Shown: positions 25,297 to 35,583 of the stretch, one piece after another
Layout: the number at the start of each line of letters is the position of its first letter
How positions within the stretch are numbered: position 1 is the first letter of the stretch
Source: Holophagaceae bacterium
GTDB lineage: Bacteria > Acidobacteriota > Holophagae > Holophagales > Holophagaceae
Assembly: GCA_016722505.1 (NCBI GenBank)
Contig: JADKJH010000002.1
Location: forward strand, 202,001-266,000
DNA: 64,000 nt
Reading direction: 5' to 3'
Notes under the pieces: generated by a model
What the model was told of the DNA's origin: nothing
The model's database searches: none
The model's input: the letters and a program-made list of their open reading frames with translations, nothing else
Position numbers and translations under genes: made by a program

Positions 25297-27207
25297 ATGC
25301 GCTTTCGTTCTTTGATTCTTGCTTGCCTGTCTACAGGGCTTTTCGCCCAGGACCAGGATCGGCGCCCGACGCCCATGCCCTTGCCGCCCGTCCATAAAGC
25401 CATGGGCAAGGGAGAAACCTCGAAGGACTTCCATTCCTATGCTGATCCATCCCAGGTGCTCACCACCCACATCGCGCTGGATCTGAAAGCTGACTTTGAA
25501 AAACGTGCCCTCATGGGCAACGCAACGCTGCGCTTAAAGTTGCTGGATAAATCAGCAGACCACGTAGACCTAGATACACGCGATCTTGAAATCCAGAAAA
25601 CAGAAGTGTCCAGGGACGGCAAAGCATGGAAGGCCGTGGACCACGTCCTTGCAGCCAAGGAACCGATTCTGGGATCCAAGCTCACGATTTCCCTTCCTAA
25701 AGGATACCGGTTCCTTCGCGTGAGCTACCGCACCAGCCCGGGCGCTTCGGGCCTTCAATGGCTGACGCCGGAACAAACCGCCGGCAAGAAATCACCTTTC
25801 ATGTTCAGCCAGAGCCAGGCCATCAATGCCCGCTCCTGGGTCCCTTGCCAGGATTCGCCACGGCTCCGCATCACCTATTCCGCCGTGATCCGCACACCGA
25901 AAAACCTTCGTGCGGTGATGAGCGCTGACAACGATCCGAATGCCAAGCGAACGGGCACCTATCGGTTCAACATGCCCAATCCCATTCCCAGCTACCTGAT
26001 GGCCATCGCCATCGGCGAGCTGGATTTCCGTTCGTTGGGGAAGCGCACGGGGGTCTACGCGGAACCCTCCGTCCTTCCCAAGGCCGCCAAAGAGCTGGAA
26101 GACACTGAAAAAATGGTAGCTGCCACCGAAAAATTGTATGGACCTTACACTTGGGGCCGCTACGACATCCTGATGTTGCCGCCATCCTTCCCCTACGGCG
26201 GTATGGAAAATCCGCGTCTGACCTTCGCCACCCCAACCATCCTGGCTGGCGACAAGAGCTTGGTCTCCCTCATCGCGCACGAGCTGGCCCACAGTTGGAG
26301 CGGCAATCTGGTGACCAACGCCACCTGGAGCGATGTCTGGCTCAACGAAGGATTCACCACCTACGTGGAGCGCCGCATCGTGGAAGCGATCTATGGTCGC
26401 CGCCATGAGGAAATGGAGGCCATCTTGGGTCGCCAGACACTGCAACACCTGGTGGACACGCTGCCCGCAGCCGACACGGCGCTTTGGTTTTCCATGAAAG
26501 GCCGCGATCCGGACGAGGACACCAGCGAGATCGCCTATGAGAAAGGCGCGCTATTCCTCCGCACGATCGAAGAGGCTGTTGGACGCGCGCCTTTTGACGC
26601 ATTCCTGCGCGTCTACTTCCATCGCTTCGCGTTCCAAAGCATCACCACCGCGGATTTTGAAGCCTATTTCCTTAAGAATCTCATGCAGAAATTCCCCGAA
26701 AAGAAGGACGCAGTGGCAATGCGGGAATGGATTTACTCGCCTGGCGTTCCCAAGGGTGCCGCGGTGCCTCAAAGCGATGCTTTCGAGTTGGTGGAGTCCG
26801 GGCTGAAACCATGGTTGGAAGGAAGGGCTGCGGCCTCCTCTATCAGCACTAAATATTGGTCCACCCAGGAGTGGCAGCATTTTCTCCAGAAGATGCCTGA
26901 AAGCCTCAGCCTGGCGCAGATGAAAGAACTGGATGAGGCCTTTCATTTCACGGACGTGGGCAATGCTGAGATCGCTTTCCTTTGGCTTCAACTTTCCATC
27001 CGCCACAACTACGCCCCCGCCAACGGAAGACTTCAGGCCTATCTCATAGGCATCGGGCGCAGGAAACTCATTCTTCCGCTCTATTCGGAGCTGGCGAAAA
27101 CGCCCGAAGGCAAGATCCGCGCACTGGACATCTACAAACAGGCCCGTCCCGGCTATCACCCGCTCGCGCAAAGCTCCATCGATCAAGTGCTTGGGATGAG
27201 ACCTTGA
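25297..27207 (+). CDS. Exported M1-family aminopeptidase
   Basis: 636 residues with a signal peptide (MRFRSLILACLSTGLFAQ), so it is exported. The exopeptidase motif is 'PYGGMENP' (GxMEN) and the zinc site is 'HELAHSWSGN' with 'NEGFTTYVERR' 18 residues on (HExxH-x18-E). The domain order (N-terminal beta saddle, thermolysin-like catalytic core, helical C-terminal domain ~470-636) matches leukotriene-A4-hydrolase-like aminopeptidases. It removes N-terminal amino acids from peptides in the periplasm or outside. AAGGA lies 7 nt upstream. It is next to two M13 peptidases, consistent with peptide use. Confidence 0.93.
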   Translation: MRFRSLILACLSTGLFAQDQDRRPTPMPLPPVHKAMGKGETSKDFHSYADPSQVLTTHIALDLKADFEKRALMGNATLRLKLLDKSADHVDLDTRDLEIQKTEVSRDGKAWKAVDHVLAAKEPILGSKLTISLPKGYRFLRVSYRTSPGASGLQWLTPEQTAGKKSPFMFSQSQAINARSWVPCQDSPRLRITYSAVIRTPKNLRAVMSADNDPNAKRTGTYRFNMPNPIPSYLMAIAIGELDFRSLGKRTGVYAEPSVLPKAAKELEDTEKMVAATEKLYGPYTWGRYDILMLPPSFPYGGMENPRLTFATPTILAGDKSLVSLIAHELAHSWSGNLVTNATWSDVWLNEGFTTYVERRIVEAIYGRRHEEMEAILGRQTLQHLVDTLPAADTALWFSMKGRDPDEDTSEIAYEKGALFLRTIEEAVGRAPFDAFLRVYFHRFAFQSITTADFEAYFLKNLMQKFPEKKDAVAMREWIYSPGVPKGAAVPQSDAFELVESGLKPWLEGRAAASSISTKYWSTQEWQHFLQKMPESLSLAQMKELDEAFHFTDVGNAEIAFLWLQLSIRHNYAPANGRLQAYLIGIGRRKLILPLYSELAKTPEGKIRALDIYKQARPGYHPLAQSSIDQVLGMRP

Positions 27208-27220
27208 ATCCGGATCATCC

Positions 27221-27928
27221 ATGCTGCATTGGCTGAAAAAAAGGCTCAAGCCTGCCCAGCGCAGGGGTGATGGTTCTGAACCTGTTGAGCCCCTTCCCGT
27301 GTCCAATTCACCTGGATTCCACGTGCATTTCATGGCGGGAGGATCCTCGTCCACGCGCCCTGCGGGAAAACGTTTCCACGCAAAACTGTATCTCTGGACA
27401 CCCCTTTCGGTGCTTCAGGCCCACGGTCGCTTCGCCATACAGGCCGAAGCGCCCGTCAAGGACGAAATACCCGCCGAATTTGGATTCTGGGTGGATGAAC
27501 CTGCGGCCCCGGCAGGATGGGAACCACCCGAGCTAGAAGAAGAGAGTGATGCGGGTCCCGTGAAACCATCCATGATCCTGCCCTTCCTGAAGGCCTTTCG
27601 CGGAATCGCGGAAAGCGATCTGGAGCCCAGAGAACAATCCAGTAAATTCAATCGCATGCACCTAGTGAACCCGGCATGGAAACCTTTCGTGGACGCGCTT
27701 CGGCGCCCTAGTGAGATCCATCCGGATGGGGCACCAGACCTGGCCTCGGTATGGTTTTGTCCGCACCTCGAAGCCAACGTGAACGGTGTCGGCCCCAAAC
27801 TCGCTGCGGCCCTCTATCAAGCCGGATTCCTGACGCCAAAACAAGTCCGCGAGTCCAGTGATAACGTGTTGCTGAATGTTCCAGGGATCAACCGAGGCGT
27901 ACTGAAGCGCATTCGGCAGAGTTGGTAG
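27221..27928 (+). CDS. Unknown protein with C-terminal helix-hairpin-helix
   Basis: 235 residues, starting 13 nt after the M1 peptidase stop. The C-terminal ~50 residues ('VNGVGPKLAAALYQAGFLTPKQ', 'LLNVPGINRGVLKRIRQSW') form two helix-hairpin-helix motifs with G-V-G-P and P-G-I-N hairpins, as in nonspecific DNA-binding domains. Residues ~30-130 contain beta-rich sequence ('FHVHFMAGGSSS', 'FHAKLYLWTPLSVLQAHGRFAIQ') followed by an acidic linker ('ELEEESD'). I do not recognise the N-terminal domain. No signal peptide. It is convergent with the M13 gene, 20 nt away. Confidence 0.72.
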   Translation: MLHWLKKRLKPAQRRGDGSEPVEPLPVSNSPGFHVHFMAGGSSSTRPAGKRFHAKLYLWTPLSVLQAHGRFAIQAEAPVKDEIPAEFGFWVDEPAAPAGWEPPELEEESDAGPVKPSMILPFLKAFRGIAESDLEPREQSSKFNRMHLVNPAWKPFVDALRRPSEIHPDGAPDLASVWFCPHLEANVNGVGPKLAAALYQAGFLTPKQVRESSDNVLLNVPGINRGVLKRIRQSW

Positions 27929-27948
27929 CCAGAGCCTCTTTCTGCGGT

Positions 27949-29970
27949 CTACCACACGCTTTTCGTCGCCGCATCCGAGCGCTTGCCGTCATCCTTGCAA
28001 CCGAAGGATTCAAAAAACTCGGGCAGATCCGCCACGGGGCCGAGGACCCTGAATCGGATAGGGCAATGCACATCGGACGTCACCTGAAGACGGAGGCTTT
28101 CCGGACGGACGTTTGTGCGCCAACCTTGGGCGAACGCCACGAAAAAGCGCTGGTCCGGCGTCAAGCCCTCCACGGTCTTCAACGGCTTGTTTTTTGATGC
28201 CAGTTTATATGCGACGTAGGAGATTTTCAGACCACCCACATCCGCGATGTTCTCCCCCAGGCTCTGGCTGCCGTTGATGTGCAGGCCGGGCAAAACCTCA
28301 TAAGCGTCGTATTGCTTCACCACCAGATCCGCCCGTTCCTTGAAAGCGGAAACATCACTTGGGGCCCACCAATCTTTCAGATTGCCCTGCTCGTCATACT
28401 GGCGGCCCTGGTCATCGAAGCCATGCGTCAGCTCATGGCCGATGGTGGATGCAAGTGCGCCGTAGTTCACGGCATCATCGGCTTTCTCATCAAAGAACGG
28501 CGGCTGCAGGATCCCCGCAGGGAAGGCCATTTCGTTAAGGCTGGGATTGTAGTAAGCGTTGTTGGTCTGGGGCGTCATTCCCCATTCGGCGCGATCCACC
28601 GGTTTGCCTAGTTTGGCCATCCGGCGTTTGAACTCGAAGGCTCTTGCCGCCAGCACGTTCAGCACATACGGTTGCCGCCTGATTTTGAGCTTAGAGTAGT
28701 CGCGCCAAGTATCTGGATATCCGACCTTGGCTCCCATGGTGCCGAGTTTTTTGTAGGCGGATTTTTTAGTCTCCTCGCTCATCCACGGAGAATTCTGGAT
28801 GCTCAGCCGCATAGCTTCTTTATGGAATTCCACCATTTCCATCGCGCGCGCTTTGGCGGAGGGAGAAAAAGCGCGCTTCACGTAGAGCTGGCCAAGGTCT
28901 TCGCCAATGGCAGTGTCAGTGGCCTGCAGGACCCGCTTCCACCGCGGCAGCATCTCCTTGCGGCCGGAGAGTGTGGCGCCATAAAAAGCGAAATCCTGCT
29001 CCTCGAAAGCTTGGTTCAATTCTGACGCGGTTCCGTTAAGCAGATTCCAGCGCAAGTAGGCTTTCCAATCATTAAGAGAGCTTTCTCGGGTGAGCTTGGC
29101 GAAGGCCTTCAGGAAATCCGGCTGGCCCACGAGCAAATCCTTTTGTGAATCCGGCAGCGCGATGCCTGCGAAGTACACGGGCCAATTGAATTCTTTGGCG
29201 AGGCCGCTCAGTTCCAGGCGCTTCACCTTGTGGTAATTGGCGATTGGATCCCGCAGATCCACGAGCCGCCTGGAAGCCTCTGCAAGCCTTCTCTCTAAAG
29301 CCAAGACTCGGTTGGCGGCGGTCTTCGCAGAGACTGGATCATCTCCGGCCAATTCAAAAATCCGGGCGATATGCAGAAGGTATTTTTCACGCAGCAGCTT
29401 GGAGGCATCATCCGTCCGAAAGTAATAATCCCTTTCTGGCAATCCCAGCCGGGTCTGGTTGATCTGCGCAATTTCCGTCGAACTGTCCTTGTCATCCGCC
29501 GCTATGAGAAACGTGAAACCACCAGCCACACCACGGCTGTGCAGCCAGGCCAGCATCGGAGCGATGCCTGCCGGACCTTTCATGGCATTGATACGGTTCA
29601 TCGCATCCGATAACGGTGTGACCCCTGCCTTTTCGATGGCGGCTTCGTCCATGCCCGAAGCGTAGAAATCACCAATGCGCTGGAGGACGGATCCTTTAGG
29701 CGGATTGGCCGCCTTCGCCGAGCTTTCCAGGATGCCGCGCAGGATGGCCCAATTCCGGTCATCAATTTCCTGGTTCACGCCGTACGCCGCATAGGCCCCT
29801 GGAATCGCCACCTTGTCATAGCTTCCGTTGGCGAATGCATAGAAGTCGGCGCAGGGAGCCGCGGTTCGGTTCATGTAGGCGGTGTCAACGCCAAGCACAG
29901 CCCCAGCCCCAGGGGCTTCCGCGGCTAGGACCATGGTTGCGGTGGAAAACAGGAAAAGGCGCAGGTTCAC
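27949..29970 (-). CDS. Exported M13-family metallopeptidase (copy 2)
   Basis: 673 residues from a GTG codon; this start gives a signal peptide (VNLRLFLFSTATMVLAAEA), whereas an ATG 25 codons earlier overlaps the upstream gene. Neprilysin-like features: 'CADFYAFANGSYDK' N-terminal motif, 'NAYYNPSLNEMAFPAGILQPPFFD', zinc site 'HELTHGFDDQG', 'ENIADVGGL' (ExxxD), and the conserved C-terminal W. It cleaves short peptides and is expected in the periplasm or outside. It is a paralogue of the gene directly upstream at 30023. No strong ribosome-binding site is visible; an 8-bp hairpin lies 20 nt before the start. Confidence 0.9.
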   Translation of the reverse strand: MNLRLFLFSTATMVLAAEAPGAGAVLGVDTAYMNRTAAPCADFYAFANGSYDKVAIPGAYAAYGVNQEIDDRNWAILRGILESSAKAANPPKGSVLQRIGDFYASGMDEAAIEKAGVTPLSDAMNRINAMKGPAGIAPMLAWLHSRGVAGGFTFLIAADDKDSSTEIAQINQTRLGLPERDYYFRTDDASKLLREKYLLHIARIFELAGDDPVSAKTAANRVLALERRLAEASRRLVDLRDPIANYHKVKRLELSGLAKEFNWPVYFAGIALPDSQKDLLVGQPDFLKAFAKLTRESSLNDWKAYLRWNLLNGTASELNQAFEEQDFAFYGATLSGRKEMLPRWKRVLQATDTAIGEDLGQLYVKRAFSPSAKARAMEMVEFHKEAMRLSIQNSPWMSEETKKSAYKKLGTMGAKVGYPDTWRDYSKLKIRRQPYVLNVLAARAFEFKRRMAKLGKPVDRAEWGMTPQTNNAYYNPSLNEMAFPAGILQPPFFDEKADDAVNYGALASTIGHELTHGFDDQGRQYDEQGNLKDWWAPSDVSAFKERADLVVKQYDAYEVLPGLHINGSQSLGENIADVGGLKISYVAYKLASKNKPLKTVEGLTPDQRFFVAFAQGWRTNVRPESLRLQVTSDVHCPIRFRVLGPVADLPEFFESFGCKDDGKRSDAATKSVW

Positions 29971-29989
29971 GAGAGTCTCTGACGAAAGT

Positions 29990-30009
29990 AGAGCCCCATG
30001 CGGGGCTCT
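29990..30009 (-). promoter_or_regulatory. Intercistronic hairpin between the two M13 genes
   Basis: AGAGCCCC and GGGGCTCT pair over 8 bp with a 4-nt loop. The stem lies 13 nt after the stop of the first M13 gene and 20 nt before the start of the second. Downstream on the minus strand only TTTC follows, so it is at most a leaky terminator; mRNA protection or processing is equally possible. Confidence 0.5.
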
Positions 30010-30022
30010 GAATGGATTTAGA

Positions 30023-32071
30023 TTACCAGATGCTTGGACGCACATCCTCTGGGCGTTTCATGGCATCTCCATCGTTGCAGGCGAAGGCTGTGAAGAATTC
30101 CGGCAAGTTGGAGAGTGGTCCGATGGTGCGGTACTGCCCTGGGCTGTGGGGGTCGGTGTTGAGCCTCACCCGCAAGGCTTCGGGACGCATGACGTTGCGC
30201 CAGATGATGGCGAAATTCAGAAAGAACCGCTGAGGCCCGGTGAAGCCATCAATGGGTTCCGCTTGTTTTCCCGCCATGCTTTTCTGCCAAGCCGCATAGG
30301 AGATCTTCAGCCCGCCGAGATCAGCGATATTCTCACCCAGCGTGAGCTTGCCATTCACATTCTGGTCCGGCAGCGCCTTGAATGCATCGAACTCCTTCAC
30401 CACCAGGTCCGTACGGCTCTCATAGGCTTTTTTATCCGATGGGGTCCACCAATTTTTCAGATTGCCATCCGCATCGAACTGGCTGCCCGAATCGTCGAAT
30501 CCGTGGGTCATCTCATGGCCGATGACCGTGCCGATGCCTCCATAGTTAACAGCGTCGTCGGCATTAGCATCAAAGAATGGCGGCTGGAGAATACCCGCCG
30601 GGAACACGATCTCGTTCATGGTGGGACTGTAGTAGGCGTTCACCGTGGAGGGCGTCATGCCCCATTCCGTGCGGTCGATGGGCTGGCCCAACTTCTCGAT
30701 GTTGTGCCTGGTTTCATAGGCCCGCGCCCGCATGATGTTGCCGTAGAAATCCCCCCGCTTGACCTCGATCTTGGAAGCATCCTTCCATTTGTCGGGATAC
30801 CCGACCTTCACGCCGAAGGCTGCGAGCTTTTTCAGAGCCTGTTGCTTGGTATCCTCGCCCATCCAAGGCAGCGCGATGATTTTTTCTTTGAGCGCAGCGC
30901 GGAGGTTTTCGATGAGCACCACCATTTTCTGCTTGGCGGCAGGGCTGAATGCCTTTTTCACGTAGAGCTGGCCTGCCGCTTCGCCCAAAGCAGATGGAGT
31001 GTCCAGTACGGACTGGACGCGCTTCCAGCGATCCTGCTGCTGCGGAATTCCATTCAACGTGCGGCTGTTGAAATCGAAAGCTTCATCCACGAATGCCTTG
31101 GAGAGGTAAGGCGCCGCAGAACTCACAGCGTGCCAGCGCAAGTAGGCCTTCCATTCTGGTAGTGTGATCTGTTCCGCCAGGAGGCCAAACTCCTTGAAGA
31201 AGCCAGGCTGCCGCACGTTCACGGCCTCGATCGTCTTAATCCCCCTGCCCTTCAGATAGGCGCTCCAATCAAATTGCGGCGCAAGCTGCATCAGCTCGGA
31301 CACTGGCATTTTGTGGTAGGTCTTCTGGGGATCCCTCTGTTCCACGCGAGTCATGGAAGCCTTGGCCAAACGGGTTTCCAACAACATCACAGCATCGGCA
31401 TGGGCGCCCGCCTCCTGGGGGTCCTCTCCCGCCAGCACCATCATCCGGGCCACGTGGGCGGTGTACTTGGAGCGCAGTTCCTTCGACTTCACATCGTCCT
31501 TGGTGTAGTAATCACGGTCCGGCAATCCCAGGCCACCCTGGTTCAGTTGCACAATGTGCTGAGTGCTGTTCTTGGCATCCTGGCTGACACCGAGACCGAA
31601 CCCGCCTCCCCCAGCCCGTGCATCGTGGAAGGCCGCCAGCACCGGCGCCAGATCTTTGGGTCCCTTCATGGCCTCGATGCGCTGAAGCCATGGTTTCAAA
31701 GGCCCGGCGCCAAGGTTTTCGATGGCCGCCTCGTTCATGCCCGAGGCGTAGAAATCGCCGACTTTTTGTTCGATGGAACCTTTTTTCCAATCCGTCCGTT
31801 TGGAGGTTTCCTCCAGGATGCTGTGCAGCACATCGCGATTGCGGTCCGCCAGTTCCTCGAAGCTGCCGAAGCGCGCTTTGTCGGCGGGAATGGTGGAACG
31901 CTTGAGCCAGCCACCATTCGCGTACTGGTAAAAGTCCGCGCAGGGCTTCACGGAGGTATCCATGTTCGCAGGATCAATGGCCTTCGGAGCGGTCTTGGGC
32001 GAAGGACTTTGGGCCACCAACGCAGTTGCGAGAAACCCGATGGAGAAGAATGTGGAGGAGAAACGGGACAT
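30023..32071 (-). CDS. Exported M13-family metallopeptidase (copy 1)
   Basis: 682 residues with signal peptide MSRFSSTFFSIGFLATALVAQ; GAGG lies 5 nt upstream of the ATG. The mature protein opens with 'VKPCADFYQYANGGWLK', the M13 N-terminal signature. Further: 'VNAYYSPTMNEIVFPAGILQ', zinc ligands in 'GHEMTHGFDDSG', 'ENIADLGGLKISY', C-terminal '..RPSIW'. It is a zinc endopeptidase for oligopeptides, related to PepO/neprilysin. It is first of a tandem pair and closely similar in layout to its neighbour, so the pair probably arose by duplication. Confidence 0.93.
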   Translation of the reverse strand: MSRFSSTFFSIGFLATALVAQSPSPKTAPKAIDPANMDTSVKPCADFYQYANGGWLKRSTIPADKARFGSFEELADRNRDVLHSILEETSKRTDWKKGSIEQKVGDFYASGMNEAAIENLGAGPLKPWLQRIEAMKGPKDLAPVLAAFHDARAGGGGFGLGVSQDAKNSTQHIVQLNQGGLGLPDRDYYTKDDVKSKELRSKYTAHVARMMVLAGEDPQEAGAHADAVMLLETRLAKASMTRVEQRDPQKTYHKMPVSELMQLAPQFDWSAYLKGRGIKTIEAVNVRQPGFFKEFGLLAEQITLPEWKAYLRWHAVSSAAPYLSKAFVDEAFDFNSRTLNGIPQQQDRWKRVQSVLDTPSALGEAAGQLYVKKAFSPAAKQKMVVLIENLRAALKEKIIALPWMGEDTKQQALKKLAAFGVKVGYPDKWKDASKIEVKRGDFYGNIMRARAYETRHNIEKLGQPIDRTEWGMTPSTVNAYYSPTMNEIVFPAGILQPPFFDANADDAVNYGGIGTVIGHEMTHGFDDSGSQFDADGNLKNWWTPSDKKAYESRTDLVVKEFDAFKALPDQNVNGKLTLGENIADLGGLKISYAAWQKSMAGKQAEPIDGFTGPQRFFLNFAIIWRNVMRPEALRVRLNTDPHSPGQYRTIGPLSNLPEFFTAFACNDGDAMKRPEDVRPSIW

Positions 32072-32127
32072 GGAAACCTCGTTAGATGAGGTTTAAAGCG
32101 TAGCACTCAATCTGAATGTTGCAGCCC

Positions 32128-35100
32128 CTATAACCCAGTCCACTCGCGCAGGATTTCTTGGGCTTGCCGGATGGGGCCCCATTCACCCAGCGAGAGTGGC
32201 AGCAGCACCGTGCCATCAGGGTTGAACTGGACGTCCTTTTTTGCGCGCACCCAAGCCATGAGTTTGGCTGGGTCCACGGGCGTCATTGGGCTCAGGCGCA
32301 GCTTGAGGCGGTTCCCCGCTAGGCTGACTTCGCCTACCGCCAGGGCCTGGGCCAGCACTCGGACCTTCAACAATTCAAAGAACCGGGCGCTTTCATCGTC
32401 ATCTTGAGGAATCTGGCCGAAGCGGTCTTCTAGATCCAGGCGATAGAGATCCAGATCCCGCTCGCTCCGAAGACGGGAGGCCCGCTTGTAGGCCACCAGC
32501 CGCTCGCTGGCCGCATCCATCCAGCGGCGGCCAAGCTGACCGGGGGCACCCAGGCCAATGCGCACTTCGAAGGTGCCAGAAGGTTGGCCCTGCAATTCCT
32601 GCAGGGTCTCTTCCAGCAGTTTGATGTAGAGCTCGAAGCCGATGTCGTGGATCTGGCCGGACTGCTCGCCGCCCAGAAGGTTGCCGGCGCCTCGTAGTTC
32701 CAGGTCGAGGGCCGCCACACGGAACCCGCTGCCCAATTCCGAAAAATCTTCCAATGCCTGCAACCGTTTCCGCGCGTCCTCGCTGATTTCGCCCTTGCCG
32801 GGAATCATCAGATACGCGTAGGCAGGAACATCGCTGCGGCCCACACGGCCTCGCAACTGGTAGAGCTGCGAAAGGCCGAATGCGTCGGCGCGATGGACAA
32901 TCAGCGTGTTGGCGTTGGGTACATCCAGACCGTTCTCGACGATGGTCGTGGCGACCAGGACATCAATGCGGCCCTCCATGAAAGAGAGCATCACCTGCTC
33001 CAGACCATCATCTGTGAGCTGCCCATGGCCCACACCGACGCGCGCGTCAGGCACCAGTTCGCGAATCCGCGAAGCGACACTCACAATGCTGTCCACGCGG
33101 TTGTGGACCACATAAACCTGGCCACCGCGCCGCAACTCGAACTGGATGGCGGTGGTGATGAGCTCATCGCTCCAGGGCGCTACAACCGTTTCAATCGCGA
33201 GGCGGTTTTTCGGCGGAGTCTCGATCAGGGAAATCTCGCGAAGCCCCGTCAGGCTCATGTGCAGCGTGCGGGGATAGGCGTGGCGCTGAGGGCCAGCACA
33301 TCCACGTTGGCGCGGAGGTGTTTGAGTTTTTCCTTGTGGGAGACGCCGAAGCGTTGTTCTTCGTCGATCACCACAAGGCCTAGATCCGCGAAGGTGTTGC
33401 GTGCACCGAGCAATTGATGGGTGCCGATGATGATCTCGACTTTCCCATCGGCCACATCCTGCTGGATCTGCTTGGCCTCGGCCTTGTCCACAAAGCGGTT
33501 GAGCATCTCGATGCGCACGGGAAAACCGGCGAATCGTTCCTTGAAAGTCCTGAAGTGCTGGAAGCAAAGGATCGTGGTCGGGCAAAGCACCGCCACCTGT
33601 TTGCCATCCAGCACAACCTTGGCGGCGGCACGCATGGCGACTTCGGTTTTGCCAAAGCCCACATCGCCGACCACCAGCCGGTCCATGGGCTTGTGGCTTT
33701 CCAGATCGGCCTTGATGGCCTCGCCTGCTTCGATCTGGTCCTTGGTGGGTTCGAAAGGAAAGCTCGCTTCGAATTCCGCCATCTCGGGACCGTCCGGTGG
33801 GTAGGCGTGTCCCTTTTCCAGCTTGCGCTTGGCATAGAGTTTCAAGAGTTCTTCGGCCATGTCGCGGATGGCCTTCTTGGCGCGGCGCTTGACCTTGGCC
33901 CAGGATGCGCCGCCCAGCTTGTCCAGCGGCGGCAGCGAGCCATCCGGTGAAACGAAGCGCTGAATGAGATCCGCGCGTTCCAGGCTGACCTGCAGCTGGC
34001 CGCCATCGGAGTAGCGCAATTGCACCACTTCATGCAGCTCGCCGCCGACGTTCAGTTCCTGGAACCCAACGAACTCTCCGATGCCATGGTCCAAATGCAC
34101 CACGCGGTCGCCAGGCTTCAGGTCCCGCAGATCCGACATGAAGGCGCTGGAAGCGCTGCGTTTCGGCGGCGCGGCCATGGCCTTGCGCCCGAAGATCTCC
34201 CGCTCCGTGAGCACCAGTAGCCGCGCATCCTTGATGTACATTCCGGCGCTGAGCGCCAGGTACGCAGTGCGGCACCCGCTTTCGCTGCCATTGCCCAAAG
34301 GCAGTTCATAGTCCGACAGGATCTCGCCCAAGCGGTCCCGCATGCCCGGCGTGGAACCTGCCAGGAACACTCGATGGTCGTTGAGGACAAGTTCCTGGAG
34401 ATAGGTTGCTAGCTCCGAAAGGCGGCCCTGGAATTCCCGCGCCTTTTGCGCCGTGAAGGGCACCGTGGCCTCGGTTTGCCATTCCGTGAGCTGGATGGTG
34501 GTGCGGCTAGGGTCGCCCGGCAGGAACCGGTCGCCGAAATCCGGGCACACCACGCCGCCGCGGCGCAGCGTCTCCAGGCTCTGATCCACCCGCTCCTGTT
34601 CCCTGGCGCGGAGCGCATCGCTCCACTCGGATTCGAGTTTCACGCGCAGGCAAGGCGCGACCCAATGGGCCAGCTGCCCGGCTGGCTGATCCAGCAGCGG
34701 ATAAAAAAGTTCTTCGCCCGGAAAGTGGCCGTGGGTCGAGATACGCGAACGGCGGAAAGCGAGATCGTCCGCGGCTTCCGGTGTACGATCCGCTCGGGAT
34801 TGCGCGGCCTTCAACAGAGGTGTCCCGTCACCACGGGCCGCCTCATAGCGCGGGTAGATCGTCAACTTTTCTAGTTCCTCGCCCGTGCGGCGCTGGGTGT
34901 CGGGATCGAAGGGCGCGAGCTTTTCCAATTCATCGCCGAAGGTTTCCAGGCGCAAGGGTTGATCGAGATGGTCCGGCCACAGATCAATCACCAGCCCCCG
35001 GGCGCTGAATTCGCCTGGGCTCGAAGCCAGCTCTGTGCGGCGATAGCCTAGTGCAATAAGCGTTTCCAGCAGCAATTCACGAGGCACTTCGGTGCCCCGT

Positions 35101-35531
35101 TGCAATTCCAGTTTCTGTTTCTGGAACCAGGTGGGGTGCGGCAGTTTTTCAAATGCGGCTAGCGGCCCCGTGACTAGCACCGTGACACGCCGTTCCAAAA
35201 GTCCGATCAGCGTCGCGAGACGATCCCGCAGCACCATGCCAGGTGGCGAGGATTCCCCTCCCACATAGGGCGCCATTCCGGGAAATTGCGCCACGCCCAC
35301 GCCCGGCAGCAGTACCCGCAGATCCTGCGCTAGGCTTTGAGCCTCCGCCTCGGAAGGCGCGTCCACCCACAGCGGCTGGAGCCTCCCCTCCCGCGATATC
35401 CAGCGCGCCAGCAGCAGCGCGAGGGCCGCTGGCTCCGTCCAGCGTAATTTCGCATCGGGCATCAGGCCCGAGCTGGGCCCATCCAAAATTCGCAGCAGTT
35501 CATCGAGCCGGGCCCGGTCGCGGGATTCCAT
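32128..35531 (-). pseudogene. mfd: Transcription-repair coupling factor Mfd, with a one-base frameshift
   Basis: Frame A starts at ATG 35531 (GGAGGG upstream). It encodes the UvrB-like N-terminus, the RNA-polymerase-interacting domain ('LKPGDRVVHLDHGIGEFVGFQ'), and the helicase motifs 'GDVGFGKTEVAMRAAAK', 'VIDEEQRFG' and 'ALSATPIP', then hits TGA at 33255. Frame B continues exactly where expected: 'RTLHMSLTGLREISLIETPP', helicase domain 2 ('ATTIVENGLDVPNANT', 'QLYQLRGRVGRSD', 'RGAGNLLGGEQSG') and the TRCF C-terminal domain, ending at 32128. Adding one base to the GGGG run at 33270-33273 joins them into a ~1134-residue protein of normal length. Mfd removes stalled RNA polymerase and recruits UvrA. 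All other positions look intact, so a sequence error is the simplest explanation. Confidence 0.92.
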
Positions 35532-35583
35532 AGCCCTCCAGTGTGACGCAGACAGGCGCAAGTTCAATGAATCGAATGCCCGA

